Counted from the first letter of the stretch, positions 1 through 7,980 are shown. The stretch: DNA of 8,702 bases from Chitinophagaceae bacterium (GCA_017882205.1 JADGPY010000193.1:1-8702); one strand, 5' to 3'. Notes: generated by a model not told the origin, from the letters alone. Numbers and translations: made by a program.

Positions 1-418
1 TTGCAAGATAACCAGTCAAAGAAACAGAGTCGTGCCTCCCACTCACAATCATTTTCCCATTCGCCAACAGTTTGATTACACTTATAGCACAGGTGCCCCT
101 ATCCCAATAAGAGTGAAGGTAAGTATACCCGCCGGAGCCAAAAGTAGTGTCCAGGTCACCGTTGCTGAAATATCGTGCAACGGATGGAGTGCTTCCATTA
201 CTTCCAGTATATCCCGCCACCACTATTTTACCATCAGGTTGAATCGTCATATCATTCAAATATTCAAAATCACCAGGGGGAGCTACGAGAACTTTGGTCC
301 CATTCGTGCCGAATGTACTATCGGGAGTGATGGAAAGAGATGATTGAGCAAAAATGTGATGAATGCTGCAAATCTGCAACAACACAATGAACATTGATAA
401 CCGGGTATAAATTTTCAT
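1..418 (-). CDS. Secreted delta-60 repeat protein, N-terminal part (runs off the window)
   Basis: This is a 139-residue N-terminal fragment. The frame starts at an ATG (418-416) and stays open to base 1, so the C-terminal part lies outside the window. Residues 1-24 look like a signal peptide: a basic start, then the hydrophobic stretch FIVLLQICSI, with probable cleavage near IFA-QSS. The rest matches the delta-60 (DUF5122, beta-propeller-like) repeat: DSTFGTNG at 33-40, QPDGKIVVAGY at 60-70 and ARYFSNGDLDTTFGSGG at 81-97 complete one unit, and LANGKMIVSGR at 118-128 opens the next. Proteins of this family are exported, usually carry many such units and often end in a sorting domain; their molecular role is mostly unknown. 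The gene begins 14 bases after the response regulator stop codon on the same strand, which suggests co-transcription. The family call is firm; the function is not known. Confidence 0.85.
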   Translation of the reverse strand, partial: MKIYTRLSMFIVLLQICSIHHIFAQSSLSITPDSTFGTNGTKVLVAPPGDFEYLNDMTIQPDGKIVVAGYTGSNGSTPSVARYFSNGDLDTTFGSGGYTYLHSYWDRGTCAISVIKLLANGKMIVSGRHDSVSLTGYLA

Positions 419-432
419 GATTTCTATTTTTA

Positions 433-1107
433 TCACTCAAACCACCTGTACTGGTGGGCAAGTGTCATTATCTGTGCCTTCGAGTTTACCTGCAGTTTTT
501 TATAAACATTGGCTATATGCTTACGAACCGTTAAAGTGCTTATACTTAAAGTTTCTGCAATTCGCTTTGCATCAAGCCCATGAATAGTTAGTTCCAATAT
601 TTCCTTTTCTCTTTCTGAAAGAAGTGAACTGATCTGGTTATGTGGTTGTTTATCATTCACCATCATGGTGGCTTTGCCCAACAGGTCAAATGCTTTGCGT
701 GCAATGGCAGGGCTCATGGGAGCGCTTCCATTCAGTAATGCACCCGTAATCGCATTATGTAATCCAATGGCATTCTCGTCTTTTAAAAGATATCCGCTGG
801 CTCCTGATTGTATGGCTTCAAAAATCTTTTCATCATCATCAAAAACTGTCAGTACTATAAAGTGAATATGGGAATACAACGGCTTTGCTATCTGGATCGT
901 CTGGATACCATTCATCCCGGGCATCTCTAAATCTACGAATATTATTTGGGGTTGTTTGAAAATAGGCAAGCCTTTCAATTGTTCTATGCAATCATGGCCG
1001 TTAATAGCCATAAACACCAGTTCCAGGTCATCAAAAGATTGAATTTTTTGATGAAATGTTTGCCGGTTTATTGCTTTGTCATCCGCGAAGGCAACTCTAA
1101 TATTCAT
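433..1107 (-). CDS. Two-component response regulator, NarL/LuxR family
   Basis: This is a 224-residue cytoplasmic DNA-binding regulator of the usual length for the NarL/FixJ class. The receiver domain spans about residues 3-120. It has the acidic pair D9-D10, the phospho-acceptor D59 in VDLEMPGMNG, the switch residue T87 (VLTVFDDD) and K109 in GYLLKD, so all residues needed for phosphorylation are present. The C-terminal LuxR-type helix-turn-helix spans about 161-220, with LSEREKEILEL followed by the recognition region LSISTLTVRKHIANVYKKL. The ATG at 1107-1105 gives a complete receiver domain. The gene lies 68 bases downstream of a HisKA_3 kinase gene on the same strand, and a second paralogous kinase lies before that. 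Regulators of this type normally pair with such kinases, so it is the likely output for one or both. Its target promoters cannot be read from the window. Confidence 0.95.
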   Translation of the reverse strand: MNIRVAFADDKAINRQTFHQKIQSFDDLELVFMAINGHDCIEQLKGLPIFKQPQIIFVDLEMPGMNGIQTIQIAKPLYSHIHFIVLTVFDDDEKIFEAIQSGASGYLLKDENAIGLHNAITGALLNGSAPMSPAIARKAFDLLGKATMMVNDKQPHNQISSLLSEREKEILELTIHGLDAKRIAETLSISTLTVRKHIANVYKKLQVNSKAQIMTLAHQYRWFE

Positions 1108-1175
1108 TCCTGGTTATTCTTTTACAAAACAAAGGTGTTTTTATATCATTCTAAATACATAGTTTGTAGTACTTG

Positions 1176-3086
1176 CTAAGTGGAAAGAACTATCCTTGTT
1201 CCATCCTTATCCCCATTTATCGTCATCGAAAATCCAGATTCTAATGCCCTGGATTGCATATTCCTGATCCCATTACCCCTCTGAAAATTGTTCTCATCAA
1301 TCCCTGTTCCGTTATCCATAATGGAAATGTTGAATGCTTTATTGCAGCTTATAGACACTTTAATCTTCGTACAATGACTATGTTTTAAAGCATTCGTACA
1401 TGATTCCTGCAGGATGCGGAAGATATTAAGCGCCTGCACTGGCGATAAATAAATATCATCCAGGATATTCTCTATAATTTCAATATTTACCTCCGGATAA
1501 ACCGGACTGATCTTTTGTAGATAATTTTTAAAACGGTCGCTTACACCGGTAATTGGGATCCTTTCTTTATTTAGAGCCCATATCGTGTCTCGCAAATGGC
1601 TCATGATCTCTGAAGCATTACTTTTAAGATGTTGCAGGGTGGTTTCATTCTTTTTGTTTCTTTGCTGCACGACGTCGTCAACATTGGCTATAATTGCCGT
1701 GGCATAAGCTCCCATATTATCATGTAGATCAGCAGCAATTCGTTTCCGCTCATTTTCCTCTGCTTTGGGAATCGCCATGAATGACATATTTTTTTCCTCC
1801 TGCCTCATCATTTCAAGTTGCATTTTTTGTTTCCTGCTATAATTTCTAAAAAGCAGGGAAGAAATGATTACGCCAAAAAATATCAGGGCCATTGAACCAA
1901 AGAGTAAATAATTCCGGTTAACAAGATCTAATTTCTGCTGAATGATGATGTTCTCTTGCTTTTGTACGTTATACTTACCCTGGATGTCTGCAAGCGCTTC
2001 TGCTGAATTTTTCTCGTAAAGTGAATCTTTTAAAGAAATGATCTGTTCCAAAGTTTGTGCATATTTCATTTTGTTTCCGGCAACTTTATAATTTTCTGCC
2101 AGTGCATCATATAATATTAACAATTTTGAAGAAAGATTATATTTATTAGCCATTAAAATTCCTTCCTGGCATAATGCGATTCCTTTAACAGGCTGTCCTG
2201 TTTTAGCATAAAATTTTGCCAGCTGCATCATATCTGAAACAATGTAAAATGGATCAGCTACCAGCTTCCTGATCTGCAGAGCTTCAGTTAACGAATTTTC
2301 AGCCTGGCTAATCCGTTTAGTATCAATCAATATATCAGCCTGGATGTTTAGACAGTTGGCTAGAGCAGACAGGTTTTCAAATTTCCTGGCTAAAGTGATC
2401 GATTTATTAATAAAATATTCTGCTGAATCATTTTTATTAAGCGAGTTATAGTTTGCTGAGATATTAGAATAGACATAAACAAGATATTGCAGGTATTTTT
2501 CATTGTTGGAAGTGCTCACTGCTTTGAAAAACCAATCGAGCGCATTCCTGTTTTGATCCATTTCCATATAAACCCAGCCAATACCGTTTTCTCCTGTTAA
2601 CTGCCTGGCGGTATCTCTGGTAATTTCTGCATCATTTAGAATATAATAGAATTGAGCCATTGCCTCTTTATACTCATTTTTTTTAATAAGGATACCTGCT
2701 TTGCAACCCATAAAATCATTCATCACCTGTCTTGAAGAAACATCATTTTTAAGTTTCAGAATATTCCGGTTACAAATGTTCAATGCAGAATCTATGTTCC
2801 CTTTCTTCAATAAGTAATTAGCCATGAAATACTCAGATAATGAAATATTTTTTTGATTGTGAAGGGAAGTGCTGATTTCAGTAGCTTTTGATGCGTACCG
2901 GTATAAAGTCTCTGGATTCAATGAATGTCGCTGTTCGCATAATGAAAATAAAGCTTGCAACTTCTGCTCTACTGTTTTTGATGAGGCAAGTCCTTTTTTG
3001 AGGCTATCAATTATGCGCGTCTGACCGTTGGCGTCCAGGGTCAATACAATACTTATTAAAAATAAAAAATAAAAAAAACGTGACAT
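1176..3086 (-). CDS. TPR-containing sensor histidine kinase (HisKA_3/HATPase_c), second of a tandem pair
   Basis: This is a 636-residue membrane kinase. A signal peptide (about 1-21, FYFLFLISIVL core) is followed by a helical TPR-like region (about 25-355), predicted to be periplasmic, then a coiled-coil stretch (about 360-390) and one membrane helix (about 393-413). The cytoplasmic part has the HisKA_3 motif ERKRIAADLHDNMG with phospho-acceptor H455. The HATPase_c domain has an N box ESCTNALKHS (N565), G1 box DNGTGID (591-597) and G2 box GNGIRNM (604-610). All catalytic motifs are intact. In known family members, autophosphorylation on His is followed by transfer to a NarL-type regulator, and that gene follows 68 bases downstream. 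The signal sensed is unknown. The protein aligns over its whole length with the kinase encoded directly upstream, so the two arose by tandem duplication. The start is the ATG at 3086-3084, which gives a proper signal peptide. Confidence 0.94.
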   Translation of the reverse strand: MSRFFYFLFLISIVLTLDANGQTRIIDSLKKGLASSKTVEQKLQALFSLCEQRHSLNPETLYRYASKATEISTSLHNQKNISLSEYFMANYLLKKGNIDSALNICNRNILKLKNDVSSRQVMNDFMGCKAGILIKKNEYKEAMAQFYYILNDAEITRDTARQLTGENGIGWVYMEMDQNRNALDWFFKAVSTSNNEKYLQYLVYVYSNISANYNSLNKNDSAEYFINKSITLARKFENLSALANCLNIQADILIDTKRISQAENSLTEALQIRKLVADPFYIVSDMMQLAKFYAKTGQPVKGIALCQEGILMANKYNLSSKLLILYDALAENYKVAGNKMKYAQTLEQIISLKDSLYEKNSAEALADIQGKYNVQKQENIIIQQKLDLVNRNYLLFGSMALIFFGVIISSLLFRNYSRKQKMQLEMMRQEEKNMSFMAIPKAEENERKRIAADLHDNMGAYATAIIANVDDVVQQRNKKNETTLQHLKSNASEIMSHLRDTIWALNKERIPITGVSDRFKNYLQKISPVYPEVNIEIIENILDDIYLSPVQALNIFRILQESCTNALKHSHCTKIKVSISCNKAFNISIMDNGTGIDENNFQRGNGIRNMQSRALESGFSMTINGDKDGTRIVLST

Positions 3087-3168
3087 ACTGATTATTTGCC
3101 TGCCATTAGAAAAGAAAGTTTGTATATTAGTTTTTGATTTAGATATTCATGTGCATTCTGATGGTTTA

Positions 3169-3199
3169 GCGCTCAGGTCGCCTGAAGCGCCCCGACTGC
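3169..3199 (-). repeat. Partial copy of the GC-rich hairpin repeat, overlapping the end of the kinase gene
   Basis: The minus strand reads GCAGTCGGGGCGCTTCAGG at 3199-3181. This matches 17 of 19 positions of the left arm and adjacent bases of the element at 5677-5695 region (GCGGTCGGGGCGCTCCAGG, plus strand). The copy encodes the C-terminal residues AVGALQ of the kinase. The adjoining bases form a small inverted repeat: 3169-3177 pairs with 3181-3190 with one bulged base and a 3-base loop, and it includes the stop codon at 3175-3173. No T-run follows on the minus strand, so it is not a clear terminator. That the two sequences are related is inferred from similarity in otherwise AT-rich DNA. 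Confidence 0.5.
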
Positions 3200-5110
3200 G
3201 GGAACCAACAATACTTCAGTTCCGGGGCTTACTCTTTTTACTGTTAATGTAAATCCAGACTCTTTAGCTCTTGCCTGCATATTTCTAATCCCATTTCCTT
3301 TAACTAAATTATGTTCATCAATACCAGAACCATTATCTACAACCGAAATATTCATTGTTTCATCACAGGCAATACATATCCTGATATAACTGCAATGACT
3401 ATGTTTAAGCGCATTTGTCAATGCTTCCTGTAATATGCGAAAAATATTTAACGCTTGTACCGGAGAGAATGAAACATCTTTACTAATCTTTTCCTCAATT
3501 TCGACTTTAATATCAGGGTAAGCGCGACCAATTTTGTGAACATAACTTTTGAACCTGTCACTAATCCCAATTAAGGAAATCTTTTCTTTGTTCAGAGCCC
3601 ATATTGTGTCCCTTAGGTTGCTCATGAGCTCTCCGGCATTTGTTTTAAGATGTTGTAAGGTAATATCGCTCAATTCTTGTTGATGCTGGATCATTTCATC
3701 CACATTAGCAATAATTGCAGAGGCGTAAGCGCCCATATTATCATGCAGATCAGCAGCAATTCGTTTCCGCTCATTTTCCTCGGCACTGGTAATGTTGATA
3801 AATGACATTCGCTTCTCTTCCTGGAGCATTAAATGCATTTGCATTTTTTGCTTCCGCTTATAATTTTTAAAGAGTAATGAAAATATGATTACAGCAAATA
3901 ACACGAGGATAAGAGAACCATATAATAAATAGTCCTTGGAAACAATATCGATTTTTTGTTGAATGATTATGTTCTCCTTCTTCTGCAGATCATATTTAGT
4001 TTGCATCTCCGCTAAGGCTTCTGCAGAATTTGATTGATAAACCGAATCTTTTAACGAAATGATCTTTTCAAGCATTGTAGCATATAGGGTTGTATCTCCA
4101 AGGGCTTTATAGTTTTCTGCCAGCGTACTATATAAGAAAAACAACTTGGTATCCATTTTATATTGCTTTGCCAAAGCGATTCCTTCATTGCACAGCGCTA
4201 TTCCCTTATCCGGATGACCATAATGCGCATAATAAAGGGCCAGTTGTGACATGTCGGAAACGATGTAAAAAGGATCACCGATCAGTTTCCTTATTTCAAC
4301 AACTTCCTTTAAGGGGCGTTCTGCTAAATTTCCCTGCCCCGATCTTACAAATATCTGCGCCTGTATAGCAAGCGAATTAGACAAAGCAAAGAGATTATCA
4401 TACTTCCTGGAATATCTTATTGCTTTGTTGATATAAAAAATGGAAGAATCTGTTTTTCCAAGGCCGTTGTAATTGATGGCAAGGTTGGCAAATAGTATTG
4501 AATACTTTTCTAAAAGCAATGTATCTGAAGTGGTTTGTAATGCCTTCAAATGCCAACGTAAGGCCTCTTTAGACTGGCCCATTTCGAGGTAAGCCCAACC
4601 AATAAGTGTTTTGCCTTTAACCTGCAATAATGCGTCGCCACTTTTCTCACCACCCTCAATTACGTGGTAGCCCATATCGATGGCTTCCTTGTATTGATTC
4701 TTGCGCATATAACATCGTCCTTTCTGGTTAAATACATTTGCCTGCAGAACAGGATCATTGAGTTTAGTTGAAAGAATATTCATGCATTGATTGGCGATTT
4801 CAATAGAAGAATCTATAAGGCCTTTATCGGTTAGGGCGGAAGACTCATAATACATGGCTTCCACCTTATCATGAAGGTTTCCAAGTTTTATAGCAGTATT
4901 CTTAGCGATTTGAGCATAGTGCATCAAGGTATCGGGGTTTAGGTTATATCCCTGGTTGCATAAGGCAAAAATGGCCAGTTGTTTCTTATCGGTGCTTTTT
5001 GCATTCCTGACTTCTTTCTTCAAGCTGTCTATAGTAATAGTTTGATTAAAGGCAGGTTGAGAAATTGCCAGGATGATTAAAACAAAAATGCCGAAATGCA
5101 AACGATACAT
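3173..5110 (-). CDS. TPR-containing sensor histidine kinase (HisKA_3/HATPase_c), first of a tandem pair
   Basis: This 645-residue kinase has the same plan as its downstream paralogue. It has a signal peptide (about 1-22, FGIFVLIILAIS core), TPR-like repeats (about 25-355, for example NQYKEAIDMGYHVIE and GQSKEALRWHLKAL), a coiled-coil stretch, and one membrane helix (about 394-415). The HisKA_3 motif ERKRIAADLHDNMG carries H456. The HATPase_c domain has an N box EALTNALKHS (N566), G1 box DNGSGID (592-598) and G2 box GNGIRNM (605-611). Catalytic residues are all present. The last residues, VPAVGALQAT, extend past the point where the paralogue ends, and they are encoded by GC-rich DNA that resembles one arm of the hairpin element at 5673-5743. 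The stop codon lies in a small inverted repeat. It is separated by 48 bases from the gene upstream and 86 bases from the second kinase, so one transcript is likely. Confidence 0.94.
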   Translation of the reverse strand: MYRLHFGIFVLIILAISQPAFNQTITIDSLKKEVRNAKSTDKKQLAIFALCNQGYNLNPDTLMHYAQIAKNTAIKLGNLHDKVEAMYYESSALTDKGLIDSSIEIANQCMNILSTKLNDPVLQANVFNQKGRCYMRKNQYKEAIDMGYHVIEGGEKSGDALLQVKGKTLIGWAYLEMGQSKEALRWHLKALQTTSDTLLLEKYSILFANLAINYNGLGKTDSSIFYINKAIRYSRKYDNLFALSNSLAIQAQIFVRSGQGNLAERPLKEVVEIRKLIGDPFYIVSDMSQLALYYAHYGHPDKGIALCNEGIALAKQYKMDTKLFFLYSTLAENYKALGDTTLYATMLEKIISLKDSVYQSNSAEALAEMQTKYDLQKKENIIIQQKIDIVSKDYLLYGSLILVLFAVIIFSLLFKNYKRKQKMQMHLMLQEEKRMSFINITSAEENERKRIAADLHDNMGAYASAIIANVDEMIQHQQELSDITLQHLKTNAGELMSNLRDTIWALNKEKISLIGISDRFKSYVHKIGRAYPDIKVEIEEKISKDVSFSPVQALNIFRILQEALTNALKHSHCSYIRICIACDETMNISVVDNGSGIDEHNLVKGNGIRNMQARAKESGFTLTVKRVSPGTEVLLVPAVGALQAT

Positions 5111-5158
5111 GTTCTGATAAGATATTAAATGAATTTAAAGAATATTGCTTTCGTTTCT

Positions 5159-5602
5159 TCACGTCATGTATTCTGCCGCAATTTGCACCAGCCCCCAACA
5201 AGCCGCCTCAAACGTTTCCCAGGCCTTTTGGTGAAATTGCGCTGCTCTCTCATAAAATGAAAATTCTTCTCCCACATCTCCCGGATCATAATATCCTCTT
5301 ACAATAAAATAAAGTACATCAGCAAGTTTTTCACGATCAGATACCTCTACCTGGAAACTGAAATGAGATACCTCGGAAACTGAGGGCACATAGTAAGAAA
5401 AGGTATTGGCAACCTCAGATAACTTCTCCCCTGCAAAGGCAGCAAGGTAATAGTCCAGGAATAGAAAAAACTGATCATCTTTATCGGGCACATTTTCCTT
5501 GGGTATTATGATCTCGAATGATGACTCCTCCTGGTCCATTAAATACTCATAGACCGTTTTAAAATCATAATCTGCGAAATCATCTATGTGCAGGATGAGC
5601 AT
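5159..5602 (-). CDS. Hypothetical acidic protein, 147 residues
   Basis: I do not recognise this protein. The frame could be extended upstream to a TTG codon at 5752, but that would add 50 residues translated from a palindromic hairpin repeat and an AT-rich spacer. The ATG at 5602-5600 (MLILHIDDFADYDFK) is therefore the more credible start. The product is acidic and rich in Phe and Tyr, with no signal peptide or membrane helix, so it is probably cytoplasmic. Residues about 35-60 are mixed charged and hydrophobic (KDDQFFLFLDYYLAAF). The C-terminal third (YERAAQFHQKAWETFEAACW) looks helical. It is the first gene of the minus-strand block, 48 bases before the first kinase, and may share its transcript. 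Its amino-acid composition and length look like a real gene, but no function can be assigned. Confidence 0.7.
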   Translation of the reverse strand: MLILHIDDFADYDFKTVYEYLMDQEESSFEIIIPKENVPDKDDQFFLFLDYYLAAFAGEKLSEVANTFSYYVPSVSEVSHFSFQVEVSDREKLADVLYFIVRGYYDPGDVGEEFSFYERAAQFHQKAWETFEAACWGLVQIAAEYMT

Positions 5603-5672
5603 ATTGACACTGTGTATGATTGAATAAGTAACAAGGTATAATGTATTCCTCCATTGTACCGTAAAATTAGTT

Positions 5673-5743
5673 GCAGCGGTCGGGGCGCTCCAGGATTTGG
5701 AGATGCCGTAAGGGGTTGACAAATCTTGCGCCCCGACCGCTGC
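5673..5743. repeat. 71-base hairpin element with perfect 16-bp inverted arms
   Basis: The left arm GCAGCGGTCGGGGCGC (5673-5688) is the exact reverse complement of the right arm (5728-5743). Inside, GATTTG (5694-5699) pairs with CAAATC (5720-5725). The apex contains CC-GTAA-GG (5706-5713), which would form a GNRA-type tetraloop in RNA. The element is GC-rich at its base while the surroundings are AT-rich. It lies between the 5' ends of two divergent genes, so it is not placed to act as their terminator. A related sequence occurs at 3181-3199. Taken together this suggests a REP-like dispersed palindromic repeat, but the copy number in the genome is unknown. Confidence 0.8.
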
Positions 5744-5759
5744 CCACTCCAATATCGCT

Positions 5760-5767
5760 TATATTTG
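5760..5767 (+). promoter_or_regulatory. Possible Bacteroidota -7 box upstream of the S9 peptidase gene
   Basis: TATATTTG matches the Bacteroidota -7 consensus TAnnTTTG. It lies just after the hairpin element and about 90 bases before the peptidase start codon. No good TTG -33 box sits at the expected distance, because that stretch is the GC-rich right arm of the hairpin. The call rests on the -7 match alone. Confidence 0.3.
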
Positions 5768-5857
5768 CTCAAAGGCCAACATGCCCTTACATAGCTCTCT
5801 GATGTTACATTTCTGATCTTAAATAAATTAATACAATTACTAATCAATAACAATAAA

Positions 5858-7966
5858 ATGATAAAAGTCTTTATTTTTCTTTCCGCCTTCTTTACTACAA
5901 CACTTAAAGCACAGGTAACTATAGAGAATCTTCTCTCAGTTCCTTTTCCTACCAATTTAAAAAATTCCTCTGATGGTAAACATATAGCGTGGGTATTTAA
6001 TGATAAAGGAGTTCGCAATCTTTTTACAGCAGATGCCCGGGATTTTAAAACACGTATGCTTACAAATAATAAAAATGATAATGGCATTGATATGGGTACT
6101 GTACAGTTTACTCCTGATGGGAATAAAATTTTGTTCACAGAAGGCAATCCCAATAATTCAAAAGGTGAAGCTGCCAATCCTGCTTTGTTACAATCCAAAA
6201 CAGAACGTGTAGTTTGGGTGATAGATATAGATGGAAAAAACTTAAAAAAAATTGGTAATGGAGATGATGCTGTTGCATCACCTGATAGCAAAACAGTTGC
6301 TTTTATTTCAAATAATCAGATATGGTCTGCACCTTTAGATAGTGCAAAACCAGCAGAAAAATTAATTCAAACGCGGGGAAACCTAAGTGATATTCGCTGG
6401 TCGCCAGATGGAATTAAAATTGCATTTATCAGTAACCGCGGCGATCATTCTTTTCTTGGTTTATATGATATTATAAATAAAACAATAACCTATCCTGATC
6501 CTTCGGTAGATAAAGATGTAGAGCCTGCATGGTCACCCGATGGGAAATGGATTGCATACATCCGAACCCCGAACAACAGAGATAGGTTGCCTTTTACCGA
6601 AAAACGTGCAGGTAGTTCATGGAGTATTCGTTTATTAAATATTGAAAACAGCACATCAAAAGAAGTATGGAAAGCGCCTGCAGGTCAGGGCAGCGTACTA
6701 TTTCCTGATCTTCCTGTCACAGCTAATTTGCTTTTATGGGGAACTAATGACCAATTGATTTTTCCTTCCGAAAAAGATGGGTGGTCGCATTTGTATACTT
6801 TAAATATTCAAAATCCTGCTTCTGCCAGGCTGCTAACACCGGGTGATGGTGAAGTAGAAAATGTTGTATTGAGTGCAGATAAAAAAGAAATAATTTATAC
6901 AACCAATATCAAAGACAGTCATCGCAGGCATATTTGGAAAGTAAATATAAGTGAAGGCAGGCCTGTTCAACTTTCAAAAGGAAGTGGGATAGAATGGTCG
7001 CCTGCCGTAACGGAAAATGGAATTGCAATATTACGTTCTACAGCTACAACGCCAGGTTGGCCGTATATCCTAAGAGAGGATGGCAGTCTAAACAAAGTTG
7101 CTGAAGAATTGTTCCCCTCTTCTTTTCCTGAAAAATCATTGGTAATTCCTTCGGATGTTACTTTTAAATCAAAGGATGGAATATTGATTCATGGCCAGCT
7201 TTTTTTACCACCGAATTATCAATCCAATAAAAAATATCCTGCATTGCTTTTTATTCATGGTGGCTCAAGAAGGCAGATGCTGCTGGGCTTTCATTATATG
7301 GATTATTACTCCCATGACTACGCTATGAATCAATTCAATGCTTTAAATGGCTATATCGTTTTATCTATAAATTATCGCAGCGGTATTGGTTATGGATTAA
7401 ATTTTAGAGAAGCGTTGCATTACGGCGCCAATGGGGGAAGTGAATATAACGATGTGATCGGCGCAGGTTTGTATATTAAAAGCAGGCCTGATGTGGACAC
7501 TAAACGAATTGGATTATGGGGCGGCTCTTACGGCGGATATCTTACTGCAATGGGGCTGGCTAACAATTCAGATGTGTTTGCCTGCGGAGTTGACATTCAT
7601 GGTGTGCATGACTGGAGTGATGAACTAAAAAACTGGGTTGCAGATTATGATCCTGCCACCCGTGCTACATTTGCCAAAATTGCATTTGCATCCTCCCCGG
7701 TTAATTTTTTAAAGGGGTGGCGTTCGCCTGTGTTATTTATTCATGGAGATGATGACCGAAATGTTCCCTTTAATCAAACAGTAAATCTTATAGAAAAACT
7801 AAGACAGCATAATGTATATTTCGAACAATTAATATTTCCTGATGAAGTGCATAGTTTTCTATTGTACAGCAATTGGTTAAAGGCATATCACGCAAGCAGT
7901 GATTTTTTTAATAGACAATTAAATAAGGCTATCCCGTCCAGCTTGGCTTTGAAAAACAAAAAATAA
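5858..7966 (+). CDS. Secreted S9 family serine peptidase (prolyl oligopeptidase/dipeptidyl peptidase type)
   Basis: This is a 702-residue exported peptidase. Residues 1-19 are a signal peptide (FIFLSAFFTTTLKAQ), so it acts in the periplasm or outside the cell. Residues about 20-420 form a PD40/WD40-like beta-propeller, with blades marked by FTPDGNKILF (about 84-93), WSPDGIKIAF (181-190) and WSPDGKWIAY (225-234). The alpha/beta-hydrolase domain spans about 430-690. It has an HGGS oxyanion-region motif (467-470), the nucleophile S557 in GLWGGSYGG, the acid probably D633 in HGDDDRNVPF and H665 in PDEVHSF, so the triad is complete. Family members cleave short peptides, often after proline or near the N terminus; the exact specificity cannot be read here. 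Length is typical of S9 enzymes. The gene is divergent from the kinase block and appears to be a single-gene unit. The ATG start gives a proper signal peptide. Confidence 0.93.
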   Translation: MIKVFIFLSAFFTTTLKAQVTIENLLSVPFPTNLKNSSDGKHIAWVFNDKGVRNLFTADARDFKTRMLTNNKNDNGIDMGTVQFTPDGNKILFTEGNPNNSKGEAANPALLQSKTERVVWVIDIDGKNLKKIGNGDDAVASPDSKTVAFISNNQIWSAPLDSAKPAEKLIQTRGNLSDIRWSPDGIKIAFISNRGDHSFLGLYDIINKTITYPDPSVDKDVEPAWSPDGKWIAYIRTPNNRDRLPFTEKRAGSSWSIRLLNIENSTSKEVWKAPAGQGSVLFPDLPVTANLLLWGTNDQLIFPSEKDGWSHLYTLNIQNPASARLLTPGDGEVENVVLSADKKEIIYTTNIKDSHRRHIWKVNISEGRPVQLSKGSGIEWSPAVTENGIAILRSTATTPGWPYILREDGSLNKVAEELFPSSFPEKSLVIPSDVTFKSKDGILIHGQLFLPPNYQSNKKYPALLFIHGGSRRQMLLGFHYMDYYSHDYAMNQFNALNGYIVLSINYRSGIGYGLNFREALHYGANGGSEYNDVIGAGLYIKSRPDVDTKRIGLWGGSYGGYLTAMGLANNSDVFACGVDIHGVHDWSDELKNWVADYDPATRATFAKIAFASSPVNFLKGWRSPVLFIHGDDDRNVPFNQTVNLIEKLRQHNVYFEQLIFPDEVHSFLLYSNWLKAYHASSDFFNRQLNKAIPSSLALKNKK

Positions 7967-7980
7967 ATTTTAGCCCAAAA

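Noticed and set aside
32..343. Plus-strand open frame of 103 codons
   Set aside because: It lies wholly opposite the delta-60 repeat gene, whose minus-strand translation has a signal peptide and clear repeat motifs.
665..1179. Two plus-strand open frames (665-865 and 946-1179)
   Set aside because: They are antisense to the response regulator gene, which has a complete set of family motifs; the second also crosses the intergenic gap.
3169..3190. Inverted repeat at the kinase stop codon as a terminator
   Set aside because: No T-run follows it on the minus strand, and a second kinase gene on the same strand begins 86 bases later, so read-through is more likely.
3181..3230. Possible pseudoknot-like pairing between GCCCCG/CGGGGC and CTGAAG/CTTCAG near the kinase end
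   Set aside because: The matches are short, lie mostly in coding sequence and have no comparative support.
4090..4368. Plus-strand open frame of 92 codons
   Set aside because: It is antisense to the TPR part of the first kinase gene and shows no domain features.
6000..6212. Plus-strand open frame of 70 codons
   Set aside because: It is an out-of-frame shadow inside the peptidase gene.
5584..6291. Minus-strand open frame of 235 codons
   Set aside because: It is antisense to the start of the S9 peptidase gene and runs through the hairpin repeat; its translation has no coherent features.
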